Source: Qiania dongpingensis
Lineage (GTDB): Bacteria > Bacillota > Clostridia > Lachnospirales > Lachnospiraceae
DNA length: 64,000 bases
Direction of reading: 5' to 3'
NCBI RefSeq assembly: GCF_014337195.1
Contig: NZ_CP060634.1
Span: 62,001-126,000, forward strand
Of this stretch, positions 44,055-53,472 are shown piece by piece. A program made the position numbers and the translations under genes. How positions within the stretch are numbered: the first letter of the stretch is position 1; each line of letters opens with the position of its first letter. Under the pieces are notes generated by a model, which saw nothing but the letters and a program-made list of their open reading frames with translations, searched no databases and was not told the origin of the DNA.

Positions 44055-44083
44055 TTGCGGGAAAGGGTTGGGAATGTTATAAT
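44055..44083 (+). promoter_or_regulatory. second promoter of the cluster, before the binding protein
   Basis: TTGCGG, a 17-bp spacer and perfect TATAAT, with AAGGAGG and the ATG at 44112 following. It lets the binding protein and transporter be made independently of the first hydrolase. Confidence 0.6.
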
Positions 44084-44111
44084 TAAAAAGAGAGACAAGG
44101 AGGATACAGTA

Positions 44112-45842
44112 ATGAGAAAGAAATTGATAAGTGCATTATCACTGCTTCTCGTGGTAGTTATGCTGGCATCCTGTGGGGCCACAGGAAAGACAGACAAAGA
44201 CGAGACAAAAGCAAAAGAGACAGGAGCAGGCGGTGAAACGAAGAGCACGGAGGCGGTTAATACCGGAACAGGTGTGACGATTCGTATTCCCTTTGCGGCG
44301 GAGCCTTCCTCCCTGGACCCTGGATTCGGCAACAGCTCTGACAGCATTTGCCCCAGAGGTATCATGTATGAGGGACTTGTCCGTATATATGACAATAAGA
44401 TCGAGCCGGCTATCGCAGAATCCTGGGATATCAGCGACGACGGCCTAACCTATACCTTCCATTTAAGAGATACGAAATGGGCGGACGGCGAACCTGTGAC
44501 TGCACAGGATTTTGAATACGGAATCAAGCGTCTCCTGGATCCCAGCGAAGATGCGCCCAATGGGAATTATTCTTGGATGGGGTATTATTTCAAGAACGGC
44601 GAGGAGTTCAACAATGGGGAATGTTCTGCCGATGAAGTGGGCGTAAAAGCTTTGGATGAAAAGACTCTGGAGATTACTGCGGTGAGGAATATGCCTTATT
44701 TCCTCGACCTTATGAAGATGCCCTGCTTCTACCCTGTCCGCCAGGATATTGCGGAGCAGTACGGCAAGGATTATGCTTCTTCTCCTGAGACTGTCGTATG
44801 CAACGGGCCTTTCGTACTGAAACAGTGGGATCATGAAAGCAAGCTGGTGTTTGAGAAGAATCCCGGATACTGGAATGCGGATGCCATCAATGTGGATACG
44901 ATCGAAGCGTACATTATCTCTGACGAAAATACGATCATGGATATGTTTGACAATGGGGAGCTGGACATCACCAATACGATTCCCAAGGAGCAGATCCAGA
45001 AATATATTGATAATGGCGAGGCTGTAAATATCGTGGGCGCTACCATTTGGTATTCCGTCATCAATGTGAAAACGGACCGCGGCGAAGCTTCCAAGCTCCT
45101 TAAGAACAAGAGCTTCCGTCAGGCATTCTCTTATGCCATTGACAGAGAAGGACTGGTTCAGGCGGCAAGGGGCGACGGTTCCTTTGCGGTGACCAGAATG
45201 ATGCCGGATCTGATGTCAATCTGCGACTCCACATGGGCAGAGAAGTTCCCGCTTGAGAATCCTCTTCCCACATCTGCGGATACCGACAAAGCGGCTGAGC
45301 TTTTTGAACAGGCACTTTCTGAGACGGGCCTGAGCAAGGACAGCCTTCCCAAGATGACGATTCTGACCTTTGACGAAGCAGCGGCCAAGACATCCGCTAC
45401 CATTCTTCAGAACGTGCTGAAGACAAACTTCAATATTGACGCGCAGATTGATACGCAGACCTATTCCGCAAGACAGGATAAGGAAAACCAGGGTGATTAT
45501 GATTTCTGTATCACCAACTGGGCGCCGGATTATAACGATCCTATGACCTTCATGGAATGTTACAGCAGTGGAAGCAGCTATAATATGTACTTCGGCGGAT
45601 TTGAGAATGCGGATTACGATGCGTTGATCAAAGAGGCGAATACTACGGATGATATGGAGAAACGTGCGGAGCTTCTGTTCCAGGCGGAGACGCAGGCCCT
45701 GGACGAGATGTTCTGCGTACCGCTTTTCCAGACCAGCGGCTACTGGGGTATGAAGAAGACGCTGACAGGCGTTTCCAAGTGTGGCTTTGGTGCGAACGAC
45801 CCTGATTTTGCAAGAGTGAAATATGTGGGGGACGCACAGTGA
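44112..45842 (+). CDS. oligopeptide ABC transporter substrate-binding lipoprotein (OppA/DppA type)
   Basis: 576 residues from ATG at 44112 with AAGGAGG upstream. The signal peptide ends in a lipobox (MLASC, Cys about 22) so the mature protein is lipid-anchored outside the membrane. A Lys/Glu/Thr-rich linker leads to the SBP_bac_5 domain: FAAEPSSLDPGFGNSSDS, GLTYTFHLRDTKWADGEPV and a long two-lobed body ending in FCVPLFQTSGYW. It captures peptides for the permease-ATPase set encoded next. What ligand it binds cannot be read directly. Confidence 0.93.
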   Translation: MRKKLISALSLLLVVVMLASCGATGKTDKDETKAKETGAGGETKSTEAVNTGTGVTIRIPFAAEPSSLDPGFGNSSDSICPRGIMYEGLVRIYDNKIEPAIAESWDISDDGLTYTFHLRDTKWADGEPVTAQDFEYGIKRLLDPSEDAPNGNYSWMGYYFKNGEEFNNGECSADEVGVKALDEKTLEITAVRNMPYFLDLMKMPCFYPVRQDIAEQYGKDYASSPETVVCNGPFVLKQWDHESKLVFEKNPGYWNADAINVDTIEAYIISDENTIMDMFDNGELDITNTIPKEQIQKYIDNGEAVNIVGATIWYSVINVKTDRGEASKLLKNKSFRQAFSYAIDREGLVQAARGDGSFAVTRMMPDLMSICDSTWAEKFPLENPLPTSADTDKAAELFEQALSETGLSKDSLPKMTILTFDEAAAKTSATILQNVLKTNFNIDAQIDTQTYSARQDKENQGDYDFCITNWAPDYNDPMTFMECYSSGSSYNMYFGGFENADYDALIKEANTTDDMEKRAELLFQAETQALDEMFCVPLFQTSGYWGMKKTLTGVSKCGFGANDPDFARVKYVGDAQ

Positions 45843-45890
45843 TTTTAGCGGAACCTGATCGGTTTCCGGTTGTTTTGTAATTGGCAGTAT

Positions 45891-45932
45891 AAGGATGCCT
45901 TCGCGGCCGGCCTTTCGGCGGGAGGCATCCTT
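45891..45932 (+). terminator. strong hairpin between the binding-protein and permease genes
   Basis: AAGGATGCCT paired with AGGCATCCTT, with a GC-rich inner part, followed by ATATATTATT. In Opp operons such a hairpin usually stabilises the upstream mRNA or partly ends transcription, so that more binding protein than permease is made. Confidence 0.65.
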
Positions 45933-45993
45933 ATATATTATTCCTTGCTCCCGTCGGGAAAGAGGACACTATATTCAGAAAAAGGTAGAGAGT

Positions 45994-46911
45994 ATGGTTA
46001 AATACATAGTTAAAAAGATTTGTGTTGCATTCCTTACAATCTTCATATTGGTCTCTGTGGTCTTTCTGATGATAAGACTTCTTCCCGGCGACCCTTTTAA
46101 CGATGTGAAGGTGCCCAAGGCCACTCAGGAGAAGATGCGGTCATATTATGGTCTGGACAAGCCTCTCCATGAACAGTATCTGACGTATATGAATAATCTG
46201 CTCCATGGCAATATGGGATACAGCCTCCGGACACAGAACCGTACTGTTAATGAAATTATCGTAAAAGCATTTCCCTATTCACTGGATCTGGGAATCCGCG
46301 CCCTGATCTTTGCGGTGGTTGCCGGACTGGGCCTGGGTATCCTGGCCGCTTTGAAACATAATAAATTCTGGGACCATTTCAGTATGACCATAGCGGTCAT
46401 CGGGATATCGGTGCCAAGCTTTATCATAGGGAGCCTCATCCAATATGTATTTGCGGTGAAGCTTAAAATACTGCCGGTCGCGCTGTGGGAAACAGAGGCG
46501 TCTACGATACTTCCGACTTTTGCCCTGGGACTTGGTTCCGTGGCCAGTGTGGCGAGGATCATGCGTACCAGTATGCTGGAAATTTCCAATGAAGATTATA
46601 TAAAGACCGCAAAGGCGAAGGGACTCAGCAATTTTGAGATTACTAGAAAGCATAAGCTGCGTAACTCGCTTCTGCCCATCGTGACGGTCCTTGGCCCCAT
46701 GGTGGCGGTCCTCCTTACAGGTACCTTTGTAATTGAGAATATTTTTGCGATTCCTGGTCTGGGCAAGCACTATGTGAACAGTATCCAGACACTGGATTAT
46801 CCGTTGATTCTGGGCATGACTTTGGTATACAGTGTGTTTTTGATCGTCATGCAGCTGTTTGTGGATATTGTATATGGACTGGTAGACCCCAGGATAAAAT
46901 TGTATCAATAA
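45994..46911 (+). CDS. ABC transporter permease, OppB/DppB type
   Basis: 305 residues from ATG at 45994, after AAAGGTAGAG. Six membrane helices (the first at about 10-30) are visible. The ATPase-coupling EAA loop lies in EISNEDYIKTAKAKGLSNFE (about 209). RTQNRTVNEII and the LPGDPF block near residue 33 are typical of OppB. It forms the membrane channel with the next gene. Confidence 0.94.
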   Translation: MVKYIVKKICVAFLTIFILVSVVFLMIRLLPGDPFNDVKVPKATQEKMRSYYGLDKPLHEQYLTYMNNLLHGNMGYSLRTQNRTVNEIIVKAFPYSLDLGIRALIFAVVAGLGLGILAALKHNKFWDHFSMTIAVIGISVPSFIIGSLIQYVFAVKLKILPVALWETEASTILPTFALGLGSVASVARIMRTSMLEISNEDYIKTAKAKGLSNFEITRKHKLRNSLLPIVTVLGPMVAVLLTGTFVIENIFAIPGLGKHYVNSIQTLDYPLILGMTLVYSVFLIVMQLFVDIVYGLVDPRIKLYQ

Positions 46912-46923
46912 GGTGGAGCGGAT

Positions 46924-47838
46924 ATGGAAGAAAATAAGGAATTGTTTGAATTTATAGAGCATTCAGATGCGGAAGCAGAAGAGCTGTACGGCCCCAGCGT
47001 CACCTATTGGAAGGATGCCTGGCGCCGTCTGAAAAAGAATAAAGTGGCAATGTTTGGTGTTGTGATTCTGATCCTTCTGGCTATCATGGCCATTTTTGGT
47101 CCGATGATGGGCAAATATAATCATGCGGACGTGGACCTCATCAATACCAACAAATGGCCGAGCGGAGAGCATTGGTTTGGGACAGATGACGTAGGGCGTG
47201 ATATCTGGGCCCGCGTATGGATGGGAGCCAGGGTATCGCTGTTCATCGCATTGGTCGCCGCGGTGGTCCAGAGCACCATCGGCGTGATCATCGGCGGCAT
47301 CAGCGGTTACTTCGGAGGCAAGCTGGATACATTTATCATGAGGGCCACCGATGTGATTGATTCCATTCCGTTTTTGGTATATGTGATCGTGATCACCATG
47401 CTGTTTGGCACGGGTATGCTGCCGATCATCATGGCGTTTGCGCTGACCGGATGGATAAAGATGGCGAGGCTTGTCCGCGGGCAGGCCCTGCAGCTGAAGA
47501 CTCAGGACTATGTGGTGGCGGCCACCGGGCTGGGGGCCAGCAAATGGCGGATCATCATACGTCATATGGTGCCTAATATGCTGGGGGTCATTATTGTGAC
47601 ACTGACGATGAATATACCAAACGCTATCTTTACGGAAGCTTATCTGAGCTATATCGGTATCGGCCTGCAGCCGCCTCTCACCAGTTGGGGACAGCTGGCC
47701 GACGCGGGTTCCAAGGTGATGAAAGCGTTCCCTTATCAGCTGATTATTCCGGCTATTTTTATCAGCGTCACCATGCTGTCTCTGCAGCTTTTGGGAGACG
47801 GCCTCAGAGATGCGCTGGACCCGAAACTCAGGAAATAA
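46924..47838 (+). CDS. ABC transporter permease, OppC/DppC type
   Basis: 304 residues. An N-terminal cytoplasmic part (about 1-40, with KDAWRRLKKNKVAMFG before the first helix) leads to six helices. The WFGTDDVGRDIWARV block (about 75) is the OppC hallmark. The EAA loop LKTQDYVVAATGLGASKWRI (about 192) contacts the ATPase. It pairs with the OppB-type permease 12 bp upstream. Confidence 0.94.
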   Translation: MEENKELFEFIEHSDAEAEELYGPSVTYWKDAWRRLKKNKVAMFGVVILILLAIMAIFGPMMGKYNHADVDLINTNKWPSGEHWFGTDDVGRDIWARVWMGARVSLFIALVAAVVQSTIGVIIGGISGYFGGKLDTFIMRATDVIDSIPFLVYVIVITMLFGTGMLPIIMAFALTGWIKMARLVRGQALQLKTQDYVVAATGLGASKWRIIIRHMVPNMLGVIIVTLTMNIPNAIFTEAYLSYIGIGLQPPLTSWGQLADAGSKVMKAFPYQLIIPAIFISVTMLSLQLLGDGLRDALDPKLRK

Positions 47839-47850
47839 GGAGGCTGTCCC

Positions 47851-48885
47851 ATGAAGGAAGAACAAATATTATTGCAGGTTGAAGATTTGCAGGTGTCTTT
47901 TGACACCTATGCCGGTGAAGTGAAAGCGGTGCGGGGAGTTTCCTTTGAGGTACATGAAGGAGAGACGCTGGCAATCGTAGGCGAGTCCGGTTCAGGAAAG
48001 AGCGTAACGGCCCAGGCTGTGATGCGGCTTACGCCGGACGATCAGATTCAGTACAAAAGCGGCCGTATCCGGTTTGAGGATACAGAAATCCTTGAGGTTT
48101 CTCAGAAGGAAATGGAGAAGATCCGCGGTGTGAAGATTGGAATGATTCTTCAGGACCCGCTGACCTCTCTGAATCCTACGATGCTCGTGGGCAAGCAGAT
48201 TGCGGAAGGCCTGATAAAACATCAGCATCTCGATAAGACCGAGGCCATCAAGCGTTCTGTGGAAATGCTTAAGATGGTCGGGATTCCCAATGCGGAGCAG
48301 CGGGCGTGTCAGTATCCCCATGAATTCTCTGGAGGTATGCGCCAGCGTGTCAGCATTGCCATCGCTCTGGCCTGCAATCCGAGGCTTTTGATCGCGGATG
48401 AACCGACCACCGCTTTGGATGTGACGATCCAGGCTCAGATTCTGGAGCTGATGAAGGACCTTCAGAAGCGCTTGGGCACCTCTATCATATTGATAACCCA
48501 TGATCTGGGCATTGTTGCAGATATGGCTGAAAATATTGTGATCATGTATGCGGGTCGTCTGGTGGAAAAGGGAAGCTGCAAGGACGTGTTTTACCGGCCG
48601 GGGCACCCTTATACCTGGGGGCTTTTGGAATCAGTTCCGAAGATTGACCAGGCGAGCAAGGAAGAGCTTGACAGCATACCTGGGACTCCGCCGGACCTGC
48701 ATTCGGATATCAAAGGATGTCCGTTTAAAAGCCGCTGTAAATATGCAATGAAAATCTGCTATGAGCAGGCTCCCGAAGCTTTTGAGCTGGGAGAGAAGCA
48801 TACGGCCAGCTGCTGGCTTTACCATGAGAATGCGCCTGAGGTGAAGAATCCGATTACGAACAGGGAGTGTAAATCCGATGAGTGA
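47851..48885 (+). CDS. oligopeptide ABC transporter ATP-binding protein, OppD/DppD type
   Basis: 344 residues. Walker [15 protein letters not shown] (about 44), signature [14 protein letters not shown] (about 161), Walker [15 protein letters not shown] (about 181) and switch His in LITHDLGIV. The C-terminal oligopeptide-transporter extension carries the Cys set in [14 protein letters not shown], known to hold an iron-sulfur cluster in some OppD/F proteins. It overlaps the next gene by 8 bp. Confidence 0.95.
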   Translation: MKEEQILLQVEDLQVSFDTYAGEVKAVRGVSFEVHEGETLAIVGESGSGKSVTAQAVMRLTPDDQIQYKSGRIRFEDTEILEVSQKEMEKIRGVKIGMILQDPLTSLNPTMLVGKQIAEGLIKHQHLDKTEAIKRSVEMLKMVGIPNAEQRACQYPHEFSGGMRQRVSIAIALACNPRLLIADEPTTALDVTIQAQILELMKDLQKRLGTSIILITHDLGIVADMAENIVIMYAGRLVEKGSCKDVFYRPGHPYTWGLLESVPKIDQASKEELDSIPGTPPDLHSDIKGCPFKSRCKYAMKICYEQAPEAFELGEKHTASCWLYHENAPEVKNPITNRECKSDE

Positions 48886-49843
48886 AAACATGGTGGAAGT
48901 AAAGAACCTGAAGAAATATTTCAATGTGGGCAAGGGGAAAGAGCTGAAGGCTGTGGACGGTGTCAGTCTCTTTATCCGCAAAGGAGAGACTCTGGGGCTT
49001 GTGGGAGAATCCGGCTGCGGAAAGTCCACCTTGGGAAAGACCATAATGAAATTTTACGAACCCACGGAAGGACAGATCCTTTTTCAGGACAAGGACATCA
49101 CGAAGCTTTCCAGAAAAGGATATCTGAACTTTACAAAGGAAGCTCAGATGATTTTTCAAGATCCGTATGCTTCCCTGGATTCCAGGATGACGGCGGGAAG
49201 TATCATTTCCGAGGGCATGGATATCCATAAAATCTGCTCCAGCAAAAGCGAAAGGCAGGAAAGAGTATATGAGCTTTTGAACCTGGTAGGGCTCAACAAG
49301 GAGCATGCCAACCGTTTTGCCCACGAGTTTTCCGGCGGACAGAGGCAGAGGATTGGAATCGCCAGGGCACTGGCCCTGAATCCGGCCTTCATTGTCTGCG
49401 ATGAGCCGATTTCCGCGCTGGATGTTTCCATTCAGGCTCAGGTGATCAATCTGCTCTTAAAGCTCCAGGGAGAGTTGAATCTGACGTATTTATTCATCGC
49501 TCATGATTTGAGCGTGGTGAAGCATATTTCTGACCGGGTAGCGGTGATGTACTTGGGGGCGATCATGGAGGTCTCCGACAGTCACAATTTTTATATGAAT
49601 CCGCTGCATCCTTATACCGAGGCGCTTCTTTCGGCCATACCGATTCCAAATCCGGATGTGACGCGGGCTAAAAAGCGGATTCTTCTGGAGGGAGACGTTC
49701 CCAGCCCTGTGAATCCCAAGCCGGGCTGCAAGTTCGCGTCCCGATGTAAGATGGCGAAGCCCTCCTGCTTTGAAAAGGCTCCAGAGCTAAAGGAAGTGGA
49801 GCCGGGACATTTTGTGGCGTGCCATCTGGTAACGGGAGAATAG
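48878..49843 (+). CDS. oligopeptide ABC transporter ATP-binding protein, OppF/DppF type
   Basis: 321 residues. Walker A GESGCGKSTLGKTI (about 43), signature SGGQRQRIGIARAL (about 151), Walker B FIVCDEPISALDVS and switch His in FIAHDLSVV. The C-terminal extension ends with CKFASRCKMAKPSCFEKAP. With the OppD-type subunit it powers the importer. It is followed after 57 bp by the metallopeptidase gene, and that gap contains a direct repeat (AATAATCACGG twice). Confidence 0.95.
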   Translation: MSENMVEVKNLKKYFNVGKGKELKAVDGVSLFIRKGETLGLVGESGCGKSTLGKTIMKFYEPTEGQILFQDKDITKLSRKGYLNFTKEAQMIFQDPYASLDSRMTAGSIISEGMDIHKICSSKSERQERVYELLNLVGLNKEHANRFAHEFSGGQRQRIGIARALALNPAFIVCDEPISALDVSIQAQVINLLLKLQGELNLTYLFIAHDLSVVKHISDRVAVMYLGAIMEVSDSHNFYMNPLHPYTEALLSAIPIPNPDVTRAKKRILLEGDVPSPVNPKPGCKFASRCKMAKPSCFEKAPELKEVEPGHFVACHLVTGE

Positions 49844-49900
49844 AACTTTAAAAGAAATCGAATAATCACGGTAAATAATCACGGATAAGGGGAAAAAGAA

Positions 49901-52900
49901 GTGAAGTGTTTATGCGAGCTCTATACAGAGCAGGGATTATTGGAAAAGAGCTCCGGGCTGCTTATAAACAGGCCGGGCATTTTCTGTTTGGAAAACAGGG
50001 AACAGGAGAGGCTGTTTGTCAACCTGGCCGCCCGTATTGGTGTGGAATGTTCCGGGATGAAACGGCCTGTCTGGAAAAGTGAGCCGGAGCTTGCCGTCCG
50101 CCTGTTACGGAATCTGGAACTGGGAGCCGGAAACGGCCGGATCTTATTGTCCTGCGGAGGTGTGCTGGCAGAGGCGGGGAGTCAGCGGGACCTGGAGAGT
50201 CTGACTGAATATCTGGCCTGCCGTTTTCCTGAAGCTCCCGCGGGAAATGTGAGAAGGCTGAAGGAACATTTGGCGGAAGCTTTTTCTGCAGAGATATGTG
50301 TGGAGGAAGTACGGATTCATTTTCCGGAAGGCAGGATTACCGGCGTAATCTATCGGGAGGATGGATCCAGGAAAGAACTGAACGAAGAATGGCTGAAAAA
50401 ACTGGCTGCTGATTTCGGCGATTCGAAAGAGGAGGAAGATTCCTGTAAATCCTATGATGCGCTGAAGCCCAGTCTCTCTCAGAGCTTGAATAAGCGGATT
50501 CATATGGAGAAAGCTGATCTTCTGGATACGGACAGTTTATTATCATTGGCGCTGTTCATAAGCCTTCGGAATTTTGAAACGGTCTATCCCCTTGCTGCAG
50601 CGGAATCCACAGATGACGCAGAAGGAATAGAATATCTCCGTTTCCAGGAGGAGGATACGGCGAAAATCCTTTTTCAGCAAAATGATATTGTATTTGTGGG
50701 AAGTGAAAAAACGTTTCCGGAACTGGTAGCCTCCTGGATGGAGAGGTCAGAGGAGCTTCGGGATCAGGAATGGCTGGAGGATTTGTCAGCCTTAGCCGGT
50801 GGAAGAAAGGAAGTAGGGCAGGCCGCCGCGTTTTTGACACGGAAGGAGAAAGCGGAAAAACAGGCAGAGCTGGTCACAAAGGAGTATACGGCCGGAATTC
50901 TGGACGAGACTTCTTTTGAGCGTTATTTGACGGAGCGAACTGGCGTACCTGTGGATGTGAAGAAATGCCAGACGGGGCGGGAAGTGAAGCGGTGGAATTT
51001 TACGTCTGTCTGGGAGGGAAAAGAATTTTGGGATAAATTCAGCCAGAAGGCGCTTCCATTCCTTTCGGAAGGAGACGTTGTGGAGATTTCCGGACGGCTC
51101 AGTGAAGATGCGGACGTCAGAAGGCGGATAGAAAAAAAGCTTTGCGATGCCGTTGAGGCGGCCGGGGCCAGAGCGGACAGTATTTCAGTCTGCCGTTCCT
51201 TTAAATCCGGAAGCTGCTGGATAGAGGAATCAGTCCTTCCCCGTTTGAAGATGCTGGGCGATATAAAGAGGATAGAAATTGATTTTTCTTATTTTGTCAA
51301 TGAATTGGGCGAAGAAGAATTTGAAGATGAATCTGCCCCCAATTATGGGGAACATCAGGACAAACCTCATAAATGGTTTGACATACCGACCAGATGGCTT
51401 CAGGAGCTGTTTCCTGTGGATGAGATTTTGGCGGACAGTCTTTCCATTTCTGCCGATGCCGTTACCTTCCATCGTGCCGACAATCTGGGTCATACTTACA
51501 GAGTCCGAGCCTACGGTGCAGGGAATGCAGAGGTGTTTACAGATACCTTCGATGTAAAATACATCGAAAAATATTATATGAACCGTTACCCTGTGATCGG
51601 GAAGACCCATGTGACGACAGGATGGATAACTGTAAAGAAGAACGGCAGAATTCTTTTGGATGAGCAGGTCGTGACGGATACGGAAAGAGTCTGGACAGCC
51701 ATGGAGGATACAGTCCTGCCGGAGCTGGAAAAACTTTTGACGGACAAATATACGGTGGACGGGCTTGTCGCAGCCCAGCCGTTTTTTAACCGCCTTCAGC
51801 TGAATGTTTCGATGAGTGAGGTGGACTATGATACGGGAATCCGTGAGGAACGCGTATCGACCACGGAAAATATGCAGGAGGATATGTATTTCTATCTTCT
51901 GGATTGGTTTAAGACCTTTGGGGAGCGCGAGTGCGGCCGCGGCCTGGATAATGTGGGACTGATCATACCGGAGATAAAAAATGTGAAGGAGAAAGACTCC
52001 CGCTTTGAGGTGATCCTCTATGAGGATTATGCGGAGGAGCCTTATGGAAGCTTCGACGGAAAGATTTGTCCGATCGTGCAGGAAAAGGTGGAAGCAGAAC
52101 CGGCTTCTCTTCATTTTGAAGGCGATACTGCGGTTTTACTCATGGAATTCAAAACAGAAAAGGAAGAAATGCAGAATTCATGCGTTTCGTCCGCCGTTTC
52201 CCGTCTGAGAGTCGCAGGAGAGCTTTTGGAAAAAGGAATCCTGAATTATTGTCCGGATTCTCCGTGGAGGCTGATATACAGAGGGTGTGGGGAAGAGGCA
52301 GTCCTGGATATCCTGCCTGCCGATGTGAAAGACTCGGCGCTTAAGGAAAAAGAGAAAGACCGGATACTTCGGGAGGACGTCATTGATTATGCGGGATATA
52401 AAGAGCTCCTTACCTATTACAGCCGGTATCCGGAACTGAAAATACGTCCCGTGGAAACTACTTATCAGGGACGGAAGATTTACTATATCGAATATATCAA
52501 GAAAGACGCGGGCATCCTGTATGCCCGGAACAAGCTGATGACCAACCGGCTTATGATTTTGTTCAACGGACGGCATCACGGAAACGAGGCGTCCAGTGTG
52601 AATTCGGCATTTCTGCTGCTCGACCGTCTTCTGAAAGACGAAAGCCTGAGGAACCAGCTGGATACGGTAAATGTGCTGACGCTGCCCTGGGAGAACATCG
52701 ATGGCGGGGAGCTTCACTGTACGGTGCAGAAAGAGAATCCGAAGTGGCTCTGCCACCCCGCCAGGTATAACAGCGCGGGTTTTGAATTCCGGAAGGATTA
52801 TAACAATCCGGATACCATTTATGGAGAATCCCGCGCCGTGGTCAAGCTCTGGAGGAAATGGCTGTTTGATGTGGTAACGGATAACCATGGATTTGAGGGA

Positions 52901-53440
52901 CACGAACTGGTCCAGCCCTTTTCCGGATATATCTCTCCTTGGTATAAGGGCTTCTGGATTCCCAAAGCTCTCTATTATGGTTATATTTGGTTTGATGAGA
53001 GAAATCCCTATACCATTTCTTTTGGAGACCGGGTGAGAAGCAAGGTGGCCGATTACATCAATGGGGATCAGGAAATCTGGGAGCGGAACAAGGTCTGCCA
53101 GGAACGGTTTTATAAATATGCAGAGAAATGGTTCCCCACCATGTTCCACACAGAAACTTATAAAGATGTGATCTTCTACTGGATAGAGACCAACAAGCAG
53201 AAACGGGCAAATAATTTCAATTTGAGTGATCCGGAGATCACGACGCTTGACTGGACTACAGAGGTAGCCGATGAGACGGTGACGGGAGATGACATGTGGC
53301 TGAATGCCAGAGCACATCTTTTGTCGGACCTGGCTCTGTTTGAGGTTCTTAGAGAGACGGACCTGATATCTGAATGCCGGGTATCGGAGCAGCATGGACA
53401 TTATACATATACGAAGTTTCGCAGACGCCCGCTCATGTGA
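49901..53440 (+). CDS. very large M14-type zinc carboxypeptidase-like protein
   Basis: 1179 residues from a GTG with AAGGGGAAAAAG upstream. There is no signal peptide, so it works in the cytoplasm. The M14-type domain is in the last third: zinc motif RHHGNEASS (His about 893, Glu about 896) and a third ligand His in TDNHGFEGHEL (about 996). The first 830 or so residues match no family I can name; they contain an acidic stretch near 440-480 (NELGEEEFEDESAP) and a likely beta-sandwich part. The protein lies directly downstream of the peptide importer, so imported peptides are its likely substrates. Whether it is a carboxypeptidase or an amidohydrolase is unknown. Confidence 0.8.
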   Translation: MKCLCELYTEQGLLEKSSGLLINRPGIFCLENREQERLFVNLAARIGVECSGMKRPVWKSEPELAVRLLRNLELGAGNGRILLSCGGVLAEAGSQRDLESLTEYLACRFPEAPAGNVRRLKEHLAEAFSAEICVEEVRIHFPEGRITGVIYREDGSRKELNEEWLKKLAADFGDSKEEEDSCKSYDALKPSLSQSLNKRIHMEKADLLDTDSLLSLALFISLRNFETVYPLAAAESTDDAEGIEYLRFQEEDTAKILFQQNDIVFVGSEKTFPELVASWMERSEELRDQEWLEDLSALAGGRKEVGQAAAFLTRKEKAEKQAELVTKEYTAGILDETSFERYLTERTGVPVDVKKCQTGREVKRWNFTSVWEGKEFWDKFSQKALPFLSEGDVVEISGRLSEDADVRRRIEKKLCDAVEAAGARADSISVCRSFKSGSCWIEESVLPRLKMLGDIKRIEIDFSYFVNELGEEEFEDESAPNYGEHQDKPHKWFDIPTRWLQELFPVDEILADSLSISADAVTFHRADNLGHTYRVRAYGAGNAEVFTDTFDVKYIEKYYMNRYPVIGKTHVTTGWITVKKNGRILLDEQVVTDTERVWTAMEDTVLPELEKLLTDKYTVDGLVAAQPFFNRLQLNVSMSEVDYDTGIREERVSTTENMQEDMYFYLLDWFKTFGERECGRGLDNVGLIIPEIKNVKEKDSRFEVILYEDYAEEPYGSFDGKICPIVQEKVEAEPASLHFEGDTAVLLMEFKTEKEEMQNSCVSSAVSRLRVAGELLEKGILNYCPDSPWRLIYRGCGEEAVLDILPADVKDSALKEKEKDRILREDVIDYAGYKELLTYYSRYPELKIRPVETTYQGRKIYYIEYIKKDAGILYARNKLMTNRLMILFNGRHHGNEASSVNSAFLLLDRLLKDESLRNQLDTVNVLTLPWENIDGGELHCTVQKENPKWLCHPARYNSAGFEFRKDYNNPDTIYGESRAVVKLWRKWLFDVVTDNHGFEGHELVQPFSGYISPWYKGFWIPKALYYGYIWFDERNPYTISFGDRVRSKVADYINGDQEIWERNKVCQERFYKYAEKWFPTMFHTETYKDVIFYWIETNKQKRANNFNLSDPEITTLDWTTEVADETVTGDDMWLNARAHLLSDLALFEVLRETDLISECRVSEQHGHYTYTKFRRRPLM

Positions 53441-53472
53441 GCGCCGGGGCAGTATAAAAGGAGGATGAGAAT

